The notes under the pieces are model-generated. The model saw only the letters and a program-made list of their open reading frames with translations, ran no database searches and had not been told where the DNA came from. DNA of 15,185 nt, taken from contig JWZX01002903.1 of NCBI GenBank assembly GCA_001275005.1, positions 1 through 15,185 on the forward strand, in the 5' to 3' direction. A program made the position numbers and the translations under genes. This DNA is from Chrysochromulina tobinii. Lineage: Eukaryota; Haptophyta; Prymnesiales; Chrysochromulinaceae. Positions 8,201 through 15,094 of this stretch are shown here, in pieces. Position 1 is the first letter of the stretch, and the number at the start of each line of letters is the position of its first letter.

Positions 8201-11135
8201 CGCGGGCACCGCCGTCTTAAGATTGCTCACACACCGATACGTCTCACAGCTAGGCTGGACTCTTTGTATCAGCACGAGCAACGACGAAAGCACTTTTCCC
8301 TTGCGTGCCTCGGTAGGCGTGGGCCAGCCAGATGCAAGTGCCCGTGCAATCGACACCCTGGTGGGAAGTTTACTCACCCTCCTCGACGATGTTGGTGCGG
8401 CAGCGCAACGAGGCGATGCTGCACGCGCTATCCATGTGCACGGAATTGTATCCACTCTTCGCCAAACGGCAGCCGATGCGGAGGCTGCTGGTATGGCGAG
8501 TGCTTGGCGCGAGAAGCTGCCTGCCTTACTTGCTGCTTGCCAGCGAATCTGCGACGCATCAGCGACCGTGCTCTGCGAAGGCAATGACGTCGTTGACGGT
8601 GGCGGGGGCTCGGTGCCAGACTTTCTCGGAGGCGAAATGCGAGATGATGGCGTTGAGGACGACGACGCCTGTGGCATGCCAGACCTGGCGCCTGTTCAGG
8701 CCACGCAAAATCGAGAGGGGAGGCTGCGAATTGTCGTCAATTGGATGGCTGTCAAAGAAGCTTCGCTCGCCGTGGGTCAGATGGTACGTCTGGCGCTCCC
8801 CGCACCCAGCAAATCGATTGCCGCACCGGCGAAGCGCCAACGCGCTCGAGGAGGCACGCTCGCCGACGCCACCGCTGCCGCCCCGCTGTCTCGCGACGAG
8901 CTTGACGCGGCAGGGTGTGCCCTGGTGAAGCTCTTGATGCGCACAAGGCATACTGGGGTGATCGAGCGGGCATCTCTGGCGCTCTCGGAGGTTAGTGAGC
9001 GGTTGCTGAGCAGCTGCTCTCCACCACTCGCCTCCCTTCCTTCCGAGTGGCTTAGAGATCTCCTCTCCGGCGGAAGCGCAGTCACGTACCTGCGACGATC
9101 TGCAGGCCTGCCGCACGCTGTCCTCGGAATTCTGCGCGCAGAGCGCATCGGCACGCCAAGTGGCGGGATGTTCGAGTCGTGCATGGCGAGCCTCTTGCGC
9201 GATGCACAGCGCGGCAGCGATTCGAGATCTTCTTCTCCTCCAGCATCGCCATCGGCCGTCGACTCGGCACCCTGGCTCTCTCGAGTGCACGCTCTCAATC
9301 TGATTCGGCTCATCTTCCTCGACCGTGCTTTCAGTTTGCCTATTCTTACGCATGTGAGTGCAGGTTTCCTTACTGCATTTTGCGCGTTGTCCGCTTCAGA
9401 ATGGGCTGTACGCAATTCGGGCATGCTCCTCTTTGCAGCGCTACTCCAGCGCACGCTGCGTCAGAGCCGCACCCGAGATGCCAATGCCAGTCAGGCCGAC
9501 GACGCGAATGGTATCGGCATCCGTGACTTTTTCTCACGAGCTCCAGCTGTGCGCCCCTACCTGATCACGTCTCTTGACGCCGTGCTTCACGGATCGACTG
9601 GACACGTCCATGCGGGAGTCAAACAACCTCCCGAGCTGTACCCGATGCTACTCCTGTTGTCCAAGCTCGTTCCGTCACCGACTACCACTATTGAAGGGAG
9701 CGCCTCCCCCATGGACCTGCGACCACTTGTTCCACTCGTCCGCGAGTGCGGTGCCATGCCTGCGCTGCGCGTACGCGTGATAGCTGCTGACGCGCTCGTG
9801 CCGCTGATTGAGGTATCCGAGCTGCCAAGCTTCCTGCCCAGATTGGCGACTGAGCTTCGAGATTGCCGAAGTGCAAACTGCGCACACGGCACGCTCCTGC
9901 AGCTCAAGGCACTCACGTGCGCGGCAGTGGCACGCGCGGCGACGCTAGTTGATGGGAGGAGAGGCGTTACTGCCTTGTGTGGCACCACTCTCGACGCGCT
10001 TCGCCCCGCGTTGGCTCTTTTGAACGCCACGTGCCCTGCCATACGCATCTCCCTCATCCAGCTCCTCGCCGTGTTGGTCCCTCGTGGGCCATCTTCGACT
10101 GCAGTGGAGGCATCTGCGGCGATCATGCAGGCAGCGAATGCCAACAGCGCATCCTTCACCAATACAACATGGGAAGCTGAGCTTCTCTCTTTAGCCGTCT
10201 GGCTTTGCCACCTTGACAACGACCGAGGCGGCCCTTCAAATGCAATCGGGGAGGCACTTCTGCTCCGTATGCTCTCAAGCAGAGCGTACGAGGTACGCGT
10301 GGCAGGGTTGCTTGCCATACGACAGCTTCTTGGCCTGAGCCTCAGCGAGGTTCGAGATGTCGATGATGCCGTTCCGACTCTGACCGTTGCACATGCACAT
10401 TGGTGTTTGCACAAGCCTCAGCTCTCCTCGTACTGTCGCATGGCTCTGTCCCATGCCCTTCTTGGATTTGTTGCGACAGACGAGCAGCGTCCGGTTGTGC
10501 AGCATGCGATGCGGCTGTTGTGTGACGAGCCCACGCTGCTGCACTGCAGCGCAAGCCCGCAAATCAGACCGGCAGTACTTGCTCGCATGCAGACGCGCGA
10601 CCACGATATGAGAGCTCTGGCTCTAGAGCTCCTGAGTCTGACGCCTGGCAGGGTGCCCCTTGATGAGGTTACATCTTCGGCGCATGAGGAGATGCCTGTA
10701 GCACTTCGCGTCGCTGCTGTGTCAGCCATCGATGTCTCTGATGCGATGGATCCCCGTATGTGGCGGCTCGTGCTGTCTTTGCTTGACGACGACGATGCCG
10801 ACGTTCGCGAGGCAATGGCCCGGCGCATGAGTCATGAGCTGCTGCCTGGGCGTGGGCAGCCGCACGTTGCGCTCGTTCGCCAGCTGTGCTGGGTCCGCTG
10901 CAAGACCCTCGGGCTCCTGTCCAAACTCTTCCCACCATCAACTGATGGCCTTCTGGAGCTGCAGCAGCCCGCGGGGCAGGTTGCGCACAGCTCCGTTCCC
11001 GAATCGGGGCAACCCGCATACAGCGTCTTCCCCAAGGACACGGCGAATTTCTACTCCGAGCCTTCAGTGGATGCGGCAACGATTACCTACCTCAGTGGTA
11101 CATGCAATGCCACGCCGCTTGGGTGGGTGCTGTAA
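5226..11135 (+). CDS. THADA: THADA / Trm732 homologue (tRNA 2'-O-methyltransferase partner, DUF2428)
   Basis: A full-length 1,969-residue homologue of THADA (human protein close to 1,950 residues) and yeast Trm732. These large HEAT/armadillo-repeat scaffolds bind the FTSJ1/Trm7 methyltransferase and direct 2'-O-methylation of residue 32 in the tRNA anticodon loop, in the cytosol. The DUF2428 core is unmistakable: NWMAVKEAS (1172-1180), then the RHTGVIERA block, RRSAGLP (1290-1296), VHALNLIRLIF, and SEWAVRNSGMLLFAALL (1391-1407). Upstream, a KYRTL block near 564 and an SPHARKQLANAMRKLLQRL-like segment near 790-810 match the THADA N-terminal half. The rest is Leu/Ala-rich helical repeat. Residues after about 1800 still look HEAT-like (DDDADVREAMARRM). 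Several ATGs are possible: 5226, 5283 and 5331; the segment before 5331 (MTTPEAEVL) is not conserved-looking, so the start may be internal. The 5.9-kb frame shows no intron and no break. Confidence 0.93.
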   Translation: MTPSHIGFTSTLAFSLDVDMQPPSRGEILPGSSPHMTTPEAEVLSRLTDVLSQHNSPGNGAAVVRELKLLLPELERLEGPPCHQAQLTLANLLLTPHTFAVHAQLKQCIAVVTKGVNSGSTFRMGLTLRLDEQLFRQPSLWPDDGGALRSHNSPMPGWLQLLLDVPVAEPVVRRASPRLLRLLAISLHDAARDLVREPAAAASSSTALELSKSMMLVFRTLKASLVSCGIVARTTQEVEDGRALVTFPSCGTAASLTSDDLDHPLLVSDDGLEAFALTSDRDALAAMGAAGAAGCAADHAAGDESAGPTEIWTDRDVERLLEAVRLICKAALSLVLLRGVAADTALAASHLLCTACDVLLPPSTAAHHLLMQLDCARMISPAVLAIALRGTVQGASTATLLASLPSEAASLPVGYDCLRCTSSGSGGGARDTAGWPEGLLFGTVGSGIVSACAEACEANCKLSSFRALEALFSHMEEAGSLASRADVEHALGVFASSALQLIFDHWEMSFQSLTSMLMPLLRRLLKLLAARSSCFAEAAPQAAPGWLLWLLPRVRQMDWTRRAKYRTLQAMVGVLPAGARTLMVQWPSLLRELFGSMHIPNYATLAGELLVDVMHSLELQIDADAPADRELPESAVSIPSVKRGMWMELVITPLLTSITGVATTQCEIILQACLPALLSAQPAALSWLLDHAQRVPTPGPSESGLPSGDGDLHAMRLTMAVLKVARDLGLLTGEGLTAHASRLEQALDAADEQVAHDALHVVCSGQKQIEPVSTNELQLLRRFWPTRIKGASPHARKQLANAMRKLLQRLKRSTFGSKRDRRDLDQLRGADISQGAPSQLQPIAEKRDYARAVADWLVWLRTLLEQQLYPGVPVTRALFALELYELFVDTWAPLPPDSPATTGEPAEDPTASLVCMIGGGGFEPASLYGPCIASRLVQLLLQDFEAVRAVAFGLLARFPFGALPGFGRADEVAQLAQTALPLVLSPRVYEADAGTAVLRLLTHRYVSQLGWTLCISTSNDESTFPLRASVGVGQPDASARAIDTLVGSLLTLLDDVGAAAQRGDAARAIHVHGIVSTLRQTAADAEAAGMASAWREKLPALLAACQRICDASATVLCEGNDVVDGGGGSVPDFLGGEMRDDGVEDDDACGMPDLAPVQATQNREGRLRIVVNWMAVKEASLAVGQMVRLALPAPSKSIAAPAKRQRARGGTLADATAAAPLSRDELDAAGCALVKLLMRTRHTGVIERASLALSEVSERLLSSCSPPLASLPSEWLRDLLSGGSAVTYLRRSAGLPHAVLGILRAERIGTPSGGMFESCMASLLRDAQRGSDSRSSSPPASPSAVDSAPWLSRVHALNLIRLIFLDRAFSLPILTHVSAGFLTAFCALSASEWAVRNSGMLLFAALLQRTLRQSRTRDANASQADDANGIGIRDFFSRAPAVRPYLITSLDAVLHGSTGHVHAGVKQPPELYPMLLLLSKLVPSPTTTIEGSASPMDLRPLVPLVRECGAMPALRVRVIAADALVPLIEVSELPSFLPRLATELRDCRSANCAHGTLLQLKALTCAAVARAATLVDGRRGVTALCGTTLDALRPALALLNATCPAIRISLIQLLAVLVPRGPSSTAVEASAAIMQAANANSASFTNTTWEAELLSLAVWLCHLDNDRGGPSNAIGEALLLRMLSSRAYEVRVAGLLAIRQLLGLSLSEVRDVDDAVPTLTVAHAHWCLHKPQLSSYCRMALSHALLGFVATDEQRPVVQHAMRLLCDEPTLLHCSASPQIRPAVLARMQTRDHDMRALALELLSLTPGRVPLDEVTSSAHEEMPVALRVAAVSAIDVSDAMDPRMWRLVLSLLDDDDADVREAMARRMSHELLPGRGQPHVALVRQLCWVRCKTLGLLSKLFPPSTDGLLELQQPAGQVAHSSVPESGQPAYSVFPKDTANFYSEPSVDAATITYLSGTCNATPLGWVL

Positions 11136-11737
11136 CCCGGCCAGCGGACTCGGTCAGCGTGAATTGCCATTCATTCTAACGCATTATCATTCACACGTCT
11201 CGAAGTATATAAGTATATAATAGCGCCGGTCGGCCCCAAATGTCTTAGTGATAAGTTGGTTTAGATGAGAACTGACCAGCACCATGCCCACAGACACAAT
11301 GATAGAGAAGTCACAAAGGAAGTCACCGCTGACATCAAGCGCTCCGTAAACTTCCGCCTTCCGGTGTTGCGTGTTCAGCAAGTCGTCTATACGGCCGTTG
11401 CGCGGTTCACGAGACTTTTGAGCATCATTGCCGTGAGGTCCGGTCGTGTGAGGTCGCTACGTGAGGACGGGATTGAGATCGGATTTAATAATTCGACATT
11501 AGCAGAGGTCCCTCCAAACTTTGGGGCGGGGGCGTGAGGACCCGTACTCCCTGCGCTTTCAGCACGGGCGGGTGATTCATGGTGGTGGCGCCGTGAGCGG
11601 TGAGCGTCGAGCCACAAGTGTGAGTCCACCGCGCTCTTCGCCTGGGAGCCTTAGTCCAACCGTCCATGCGCCCGACCAAGACCCCCCTCCCCATCCCTTG
11701 ACACCACACACAAGTGCGCGGCTCAGCCAGTCTTGGT
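11136..11737. other. Convergent 3' gap between THADA and the disordered-protein gene
   Basis: About 600 bp without a convincing gene. A 90-codon plus-strand frame (11265-11537) and a 64-codon minus-strand frame exist but look like chance. The left part is AT-richer than its surroundings and contains a tandem AAGTATAT (11203-11218). The right part has repeated GTGAGG/CGTGAGG words (about 11430-11545). A weak C/D-snoRNA-like box arrangement (11248-11332) was noted but is not supported. Confidence 0.5.
11203..11220. repeat. Tandem AAGTATAT, TATA-like
   Basis: Two perfect adjacent copies of AAGTATAT followed by AA, about 70 bp downstream of the THADA stop. It reads as TATATACTTATATACTT on the minus strand. 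It could be an A/T-rich 3'-end-processing element or a TATA-type element of an unseen transcript. Confidence 0.45.
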
Positions 11738-12622
11738 TCATCGCATTTGCGCGCCAACGAGCACGCCGACGACCTTTGCCTCCGGAATTCGATCGGTCGA
11801 GAGCGTAGACGCAAGCGGGTGGGTGGCGGACAGCGGCACCGCGATGGGCAGTGAGCCCGCCTGTGGCCCATACGGCGGCATGCCCGCGACCATCGGATGA
11901 GGCCAAGGTGACAGATACATCCACGGAGGCGGTGGGTGAGGTGCTCCAGGCCAGCCCGGCGGCGGAGCCATCGCCGGCCACGGCGGCTGCGCGGAGCCAT
12001 CGACGAATGGCCTCGCCTGCGTTGTCTGTGTCGTCTGTGTTTCTACATCGCACTTGCGCGTGACAGCTGCAGGCGCCCGTAGCGGGAGCGGCGTCGGAAT
12101 GGAAGCGGGCGCAGCTGACGCGGCGGCTGGCGGCGCTCGGCTGGCACTTGTGAGCGCAGTGGCTGTCGTCGCTCTCGGTGATTCTCTGTCGAGAGCTGAC
12201 AGGCGCGTAACTGTGGTAGGACGGGATGGAGAAGTGGTGGCGGAGGCGGCCGCAACATTTTCAAGAGCAGGAGCGGGCGCCACACTGCGTGCGGGCGCTA
12301 GGGTCGGGACAACGATGCCACGTGTCACTTGCGATGAGGCGTCTGGTAAGCCCTTGAGAGCCATGGGAGCAGAAGCAGCAGGTGCTGCTGAGGAGGGAGC
12401 AGCTGCTGCTCGTGGCTGCACCGGCTTTGGCGACGGCACGGCCGAGGGGCTGCTTTCATCGAGACTCTCGTCGAGCTCCACCTCCTGAGGGCCATCATCA
12501 GCGTCCAACGCCTCACTCATACCACCTTCACTGTCAGAGAGCAAATCGAATTCTTTTACATCGCCGCGCGCCTCGTCGAAAGTCGACCCGAAGCCGCGAT
12601 TGCCGAGGAAGGAAGAGCGCAT
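11738..12622 (-). CDS. Ala/Pro-rich, probably disordered protein of unknown function
   Basis: A 294-residue frame that I do not recognise. The first 60 residues are acidic (FDLLSDSEGG near 25-34, VELDESLDESS near 48-58). Residues 60-185 are Ala/Pro/Ser/Thr-rich with little hydrophobic order. A short segment, CDVETQTTQTTQ (191-202), holds two successive TQT cores (195-197, 198-200), the anchor of LC8 dynein-light-chain binding motifs. Residues 213-255 are Pro/Trp/Gly/Met-rich (PPWPAMAPPPGWPG, then PPPPWMYLSPWPHP). There is no membrane segment and no signal peptide. Low complexity and GC bias mean a long frame could arise by chance. Favouring a real gene are the acidic-then-proline-rich layout, the clean ATG, and the divergent position beside the DUF445 gene, repeating the pattern of the other two pairs. 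The last 20 residues are the least certain and could reflect a missed splice. Confidence 0.55.
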   Translation of the reverse strand: MRSSFLGNRGFGSTFDEARGDVKEFDLLSDSEGGMSEALDADDGPQEVELDESLDESSPSAVPSPKPVQPRAAAAPSSAAPAASAPMALKGLPDASSQVTRGIVVPTLAPARSVAPAPALENVAAASATTSPSRPTTVTRLSALDRESPRATTATALTSASRAPPAAASAAPASIPTPLPLRAPAAVTRKCDVETQTTQTTQARPFVDGSAQPPWPAMAPPPGWPGAPHPPPPWMYLSPWPHPMVAGMPPYGPQAGSLPIAVPLSATHPLASTLSTDRIPEAKVVGVLVGAQMR

Positions 12623-13001
12623 TGACAGTCAGCCAGAAAGGTTTGCACGAGCGTCCCGGGCGGGTGGGCGGCGGCGGGTAGCGGACCGAGGGGCGCTCGC
12701 TTTTTCTCTGACGAACCGCATAGGAAGTGGCGTGCACCAGAAGTTCACGAGCCAAAGTTGCCTGATGCAAACACACGCAAGTAAGGTACATGTACGTTGT
12801 ACTTGAGGTGAATTCAACTCGCACCCGGACCAGACCGTCACCCCCCATCTCAAAAACACACGACAGTCTACTCCCTGCCGCGGCTCCCGATTCTGGCTTG
12901 TTATCCGATCATTGATGTTACGTGGAGATTTGCGGGATCGCACGTCTCGAACCTCGAAATACATTCTCGATGAGCAGAACCTCCACAGGGTCGGGCTTTT
13001 C
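12623..13001. promoter_or_regulatory. Shared divergent promoter region (disordered protein / DUF445)
   Basis: The gap between the minus-strand ATG (12622) and the chosen DUF445 ATG (13002). It contains a perfect 10-bp palindrome GTACATGTAC (12786-12795), a third GTAC nearby, and a TGAATTCA palindrome about 15 bp further on. If DUF445 starts at the upstream ATG (12915), the gap shrinks to about 290 bp. No TATA box is evident. Confidence 0.4.
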
Positions 13002-14651
13002 ATGCGGGTCAGGCTCATCTTCGTAGCCGTGCCGACGCTGTTGGCATTCCATGTCGCACCACAGCTGTCGGCGCACTCACTCATCCCAAGGGCATCCTCG
13101 TCCACAAGGCATCCTCGTCGAGCGCCGCTACGTTTCTGCGTGCCAAATGAACTGAACCCGTCGTCGAATGCTCGCTGGCGTGGCGTTGCCGCCGCAGCTG
13201 CCGGCGGAGCGCTCGTTGCGACTGCTGTCAATGGCGTTGGCTACGCTCGTGCATCGGCGCTGCTCGTGCTGCGTGCGGGACTGTTTGTCGCTCCCTTCGT
13301 ATCCGCAGCGAGGCTCTATCGTGACAACCGTCGACGAGCAGCACTCGTGGTGGCACTCAGTGCAGCTGCTCGACGCTTCTGCACGCGATCGTGGCAGTAC
13401 CTTACCATCCCACTGGTCGCAGGGGCGGTCGGCTGGATCACCAACTACATAGCGGTCGAGATGATCTTCGAGCCGCGTGAGTACCTCGGGTTGCGGCTTC
13501 GGACCTGGCCCAACAACCCAGCTGGCCTTTTCTGCTGGCAAGGCATCGTGCCCTGCAAGGCGCGCGTCATGGCGCAGCGGCTGTGCGATTTGGTCACAGG
13601 CAAGCTGCTCGATGTCCGTCAGGTTTTCAGACGCCTGGATCCCGACCGCGTCGCCGAGCTGCTAACGCCCGGTGTCGACAGGATCGCGGAGCAAGTGGTT
13701 GCCGAGATGGTGCCGTCCGGTGCTGGTGCCGCTGCCACCGCCGTTGGGCGCGCGGCGCTGCGGGGGCTGCCTGCAAGTGCACAAGAGGAGCTCAGCGCCC
13801 TGCGTCACGAGTACGTGGCAGGCTTGACGCGTGACATGCAGCGTCACGTGAAGGAGCTCCTCGATGTGGACGAGGTCGTTGTCGGCGGCATGGTGCGTGA
13901 GAAGCAGTTGCTCGTCGAGCTCTTCCGCCGCTGTGGGCGCGTGGAGCTCGACTTCCTCGTCAATTCGGGCTTCGGCTTCGGCTGCCTTCTCGGCGTAGTG
14001 CAGATGTGTCTTTGGATCTTCTATGAGCTCCCATGGACCCTCGCAGCTGGCGGAGCGGTCGTCGGCTACCTGACCAATTGGATCGCCCTCCTGCTCATCT
14101 TCGCACCCGTCGAGCCGAGGCGCTTTGGCCCCTTCGTGTTGCAAGGTCTCTTCCTCAAGAGGCAGCACGAGGTCTCCGAAGAGTTCGCAGACTGCATGAC
14201 TGAGAAGCTGCTCGCATCAGAGACGCTCTGGCATAACATTCTCACTGGCCGCGGCTCCACGCGCTTCGCCGAGCTGCTACACGAGCGCACTGCCAAATTC
14301 ATGGCAGCCGCGGCCGCAGTTCTCTACGGCGGTGCACAGCCGACCGAGTTCGCGACCGCGGAGTGGTGGGGCAGACTTGAGCGGCGAGTGAGTGGCCGAA
14401 CCCTCGAGCTCCTGCCGACACAGCTCCCGCTCATTCACGCCTACGTCGACGAGCAACTGCAGCTGCGCGAGACGCTGAAGACCAACCTGCGCCGGCTGAC
14501 GCCGCAGGAGTTTGAGCAGGTGCTGCATCCCGTCTTTCAGGAGGACGAATTCACGCTGATTCTGGTAGGCGCTGTGCTTGGCCTAGCCGTGGGCTGGGGA
14601 CAGGCTGCAGCTGACGCACGCTCGAAGCGGATGGCAGCGCAGGGGTCATAG
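13002..14651 (+). CDS. DUF445 (UPF0754/YheB-like) membrane protein with plastid-type presequence
   Basis: A 549-residue member of the DUF445 family, whose biochemical role is unknown. Family hallmarks occur twice: GAVGWITNYIAVEMIFEP (141-158) with WQGIVPCKA (179-187), and GAVVGYLTNWIALLLIFAP (351-369) with LQGLFLKRQHEVSEEF (380-395). The terminal block TPQEFEQVLHPVFQEDEF (500-517), followed by a Gly-rich hydrophobic helix (519-532), is also typical. Helical soluble segments lie between the membrane blocks. The Met at 13002 begins a hydrophobic stretch (RLIFVAVPTLLAFHVA) and an SA cleavage-like site, then a basic Ser/Arg-rich region: a signal peptide plus transit peptide, suggesting import into a secondary plastid. 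An ATG at 12915 in the same frame would bury this signal peptide 29 residues inside, so 13002 is preferred. Two further hydrophobic segments (about 62-75 and 86-102) precede the first repeat. Confidence 0.87.
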   Translation: MRVRLIFVAVPTLLAFHVAPQLSAHSLIPRASSSTRHPRRAPLRFCVPNELNPSSNARWRGVAAAAAGGALVATAVNGVGYARASALLVLRAGLFVAPFVSAARLYRDNRRRAALVVALSAAARRFCTRSWQYLTIPLVAGAVGWITNYIAVEMIFEPREYLGLRLRTWPNNPAGLFCWQGIVPCKARVMAQRLCDLVTGKLLDVRQVFRRLDPDRVAELLTPGVDRIAEQVVAEMVPSGAGAAATAVGRAALRGLPASAQEELSALRHEYVAGLTRDMQRHVKELLDVDEVVVGGMVREKQLLVELFRRCGRVELDFLVNSGFGFGCLLGVVQMCLWIFYELPWTLAAGGAVVGYLTNWIALLLIFAPVEPRRFGPFVLQGLFLKRQHEVSEEFADCMTEKLLASETLWHNILTGRGSTRFAELLHERTAKFMAAAAAVLYGGAQPTEFATAEWWGRLERRVSGRTLELLPTQLPLIHAYVDEQLQLRETLKTNLRRLTPQEFEQVLHPVFQEDEFTLILVGAVLGLAVGWGQAAADARSKRMAAQGS

Positions 14652-14864
14652 CAGCCAGCATGGACGTGGGCCATGCGGCCCGACCTTCCATGTGCGGCCG
14701 GTCCTCTGTGATCTCTAATCCGGCTATACGATAGCCCGCGGTGCCGGCGCTAACGGTGGCGCAAAAATCGCGCACACCTGCAGGCACGCCGGCGCGGAGA
14801 ACGGCGGATTCGTCGAGCGGATCGCGCGGACGAATGTCGCGGCTGTGGGCTCCTCGAGGGACCG

Positions 14865-14880
14865 GGGCCGGACGCGGCCC
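14865..14880. repeat. Perfect hairpin GGGCCG-GACG-CGGCCC
   Basis: Six perfect GC pairs with a 4-nt loop, in the GC-rich tail after the DUF445 gene. It is one of three similar stems there. Confidence 0.4.
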
Positions 14881-14899
14881 GACCGGGGGTCGTGGTACT

Positions 14900-14919
14900 T
14901 ACCCCTGTTATACCCCTGT
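14900..14919. repeat. Direct repeat TACCCCTGT, period 11
   Basis: Two exact 9-bp copies separated by 2 bp. On the minus strand the first copy sits in GGGGTAAGTACC, which looks like a 5' splice site; no exon with protein likeness precedes it. Confidence 0.4.
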
Positions 14920-15018
14920 CCTCATCACTCACGTCGCCATGTGTAACGGTGATTCCAAGGGGCCGCAAACTCTAGTGTCACGGTGTCGGTGTGTCGCCGC
15001 GGTGTACCGGCTCCATAC

Positions 15019-15033
15019 CGGCACGAAGTGCCG
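15019..15033. repeat. Perfect hairpin CGGCAC-GAA-GTGCCG
   Basis: A six-base-pair stem with a GAA triloop, 45 bp before another perfect stem. A cluster of perfect stems suggests either structured RNA or simply very high GC. Confidence 0.4.
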
Positions 15034-15077
15034 CGGGCCGCGTCGCCCCGCCCCGCGCCGGGTCCGGCTGGTCCGCC

Positions 15078-15094
15078 CCGGGCACGACGCCCGG
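15078..15094. repeat. Perfect hairpin CCGGGC-ACGAC-GCCCGG
   Basis: A six-base-pair all-GC stem with a 5-nt loop close to the right edge of the window. A TTTTAAA run follows 10 bp later (15106-15112). Confidence 0.4.

Noticed and set aside
11265-11537. 90-codon plus-strand frame in the convergent gap
   Set aside because: No homology recognised, unusual composition, and it lies among repeat words; it could be a small gene but there is no positive evidence.
12054-12488. 144-codon plus-strand Ala/Gly-rich frame opposite the disordered protein
   Set aside because: Low-complexity mirror of the minus-strand Ala/Pro-rich frame. The minus frame is longer, with an acidic then Pro-rich layout and better gene spacing, though this choice is not certain.
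12912-13001. Upstream start for the DUF445 protein (TTG at 12912 or ATG at 12915)
   Set aside because: It would place 29-30 polar residues before a clear signal peptide; the Met at 13002 directly starts the hydrophobic stretch.
12629-13231. 200-codon minus-strand frame overlapping the DUF445 start
   Set aside because: It overlaps the DUF445 presequence and promoter gap, has no recognisable motif, and is best explained as antisense shadow.
14897-14985. U1 snRNA-like start (GTACTTACCCCTG)
   Set aside because: The first bases resemble the U1 5' end, but the U1-70K loop and an Sm site are not present. The match is more simply the reverse complement of a splice-donor-like word in a short direct repeat.
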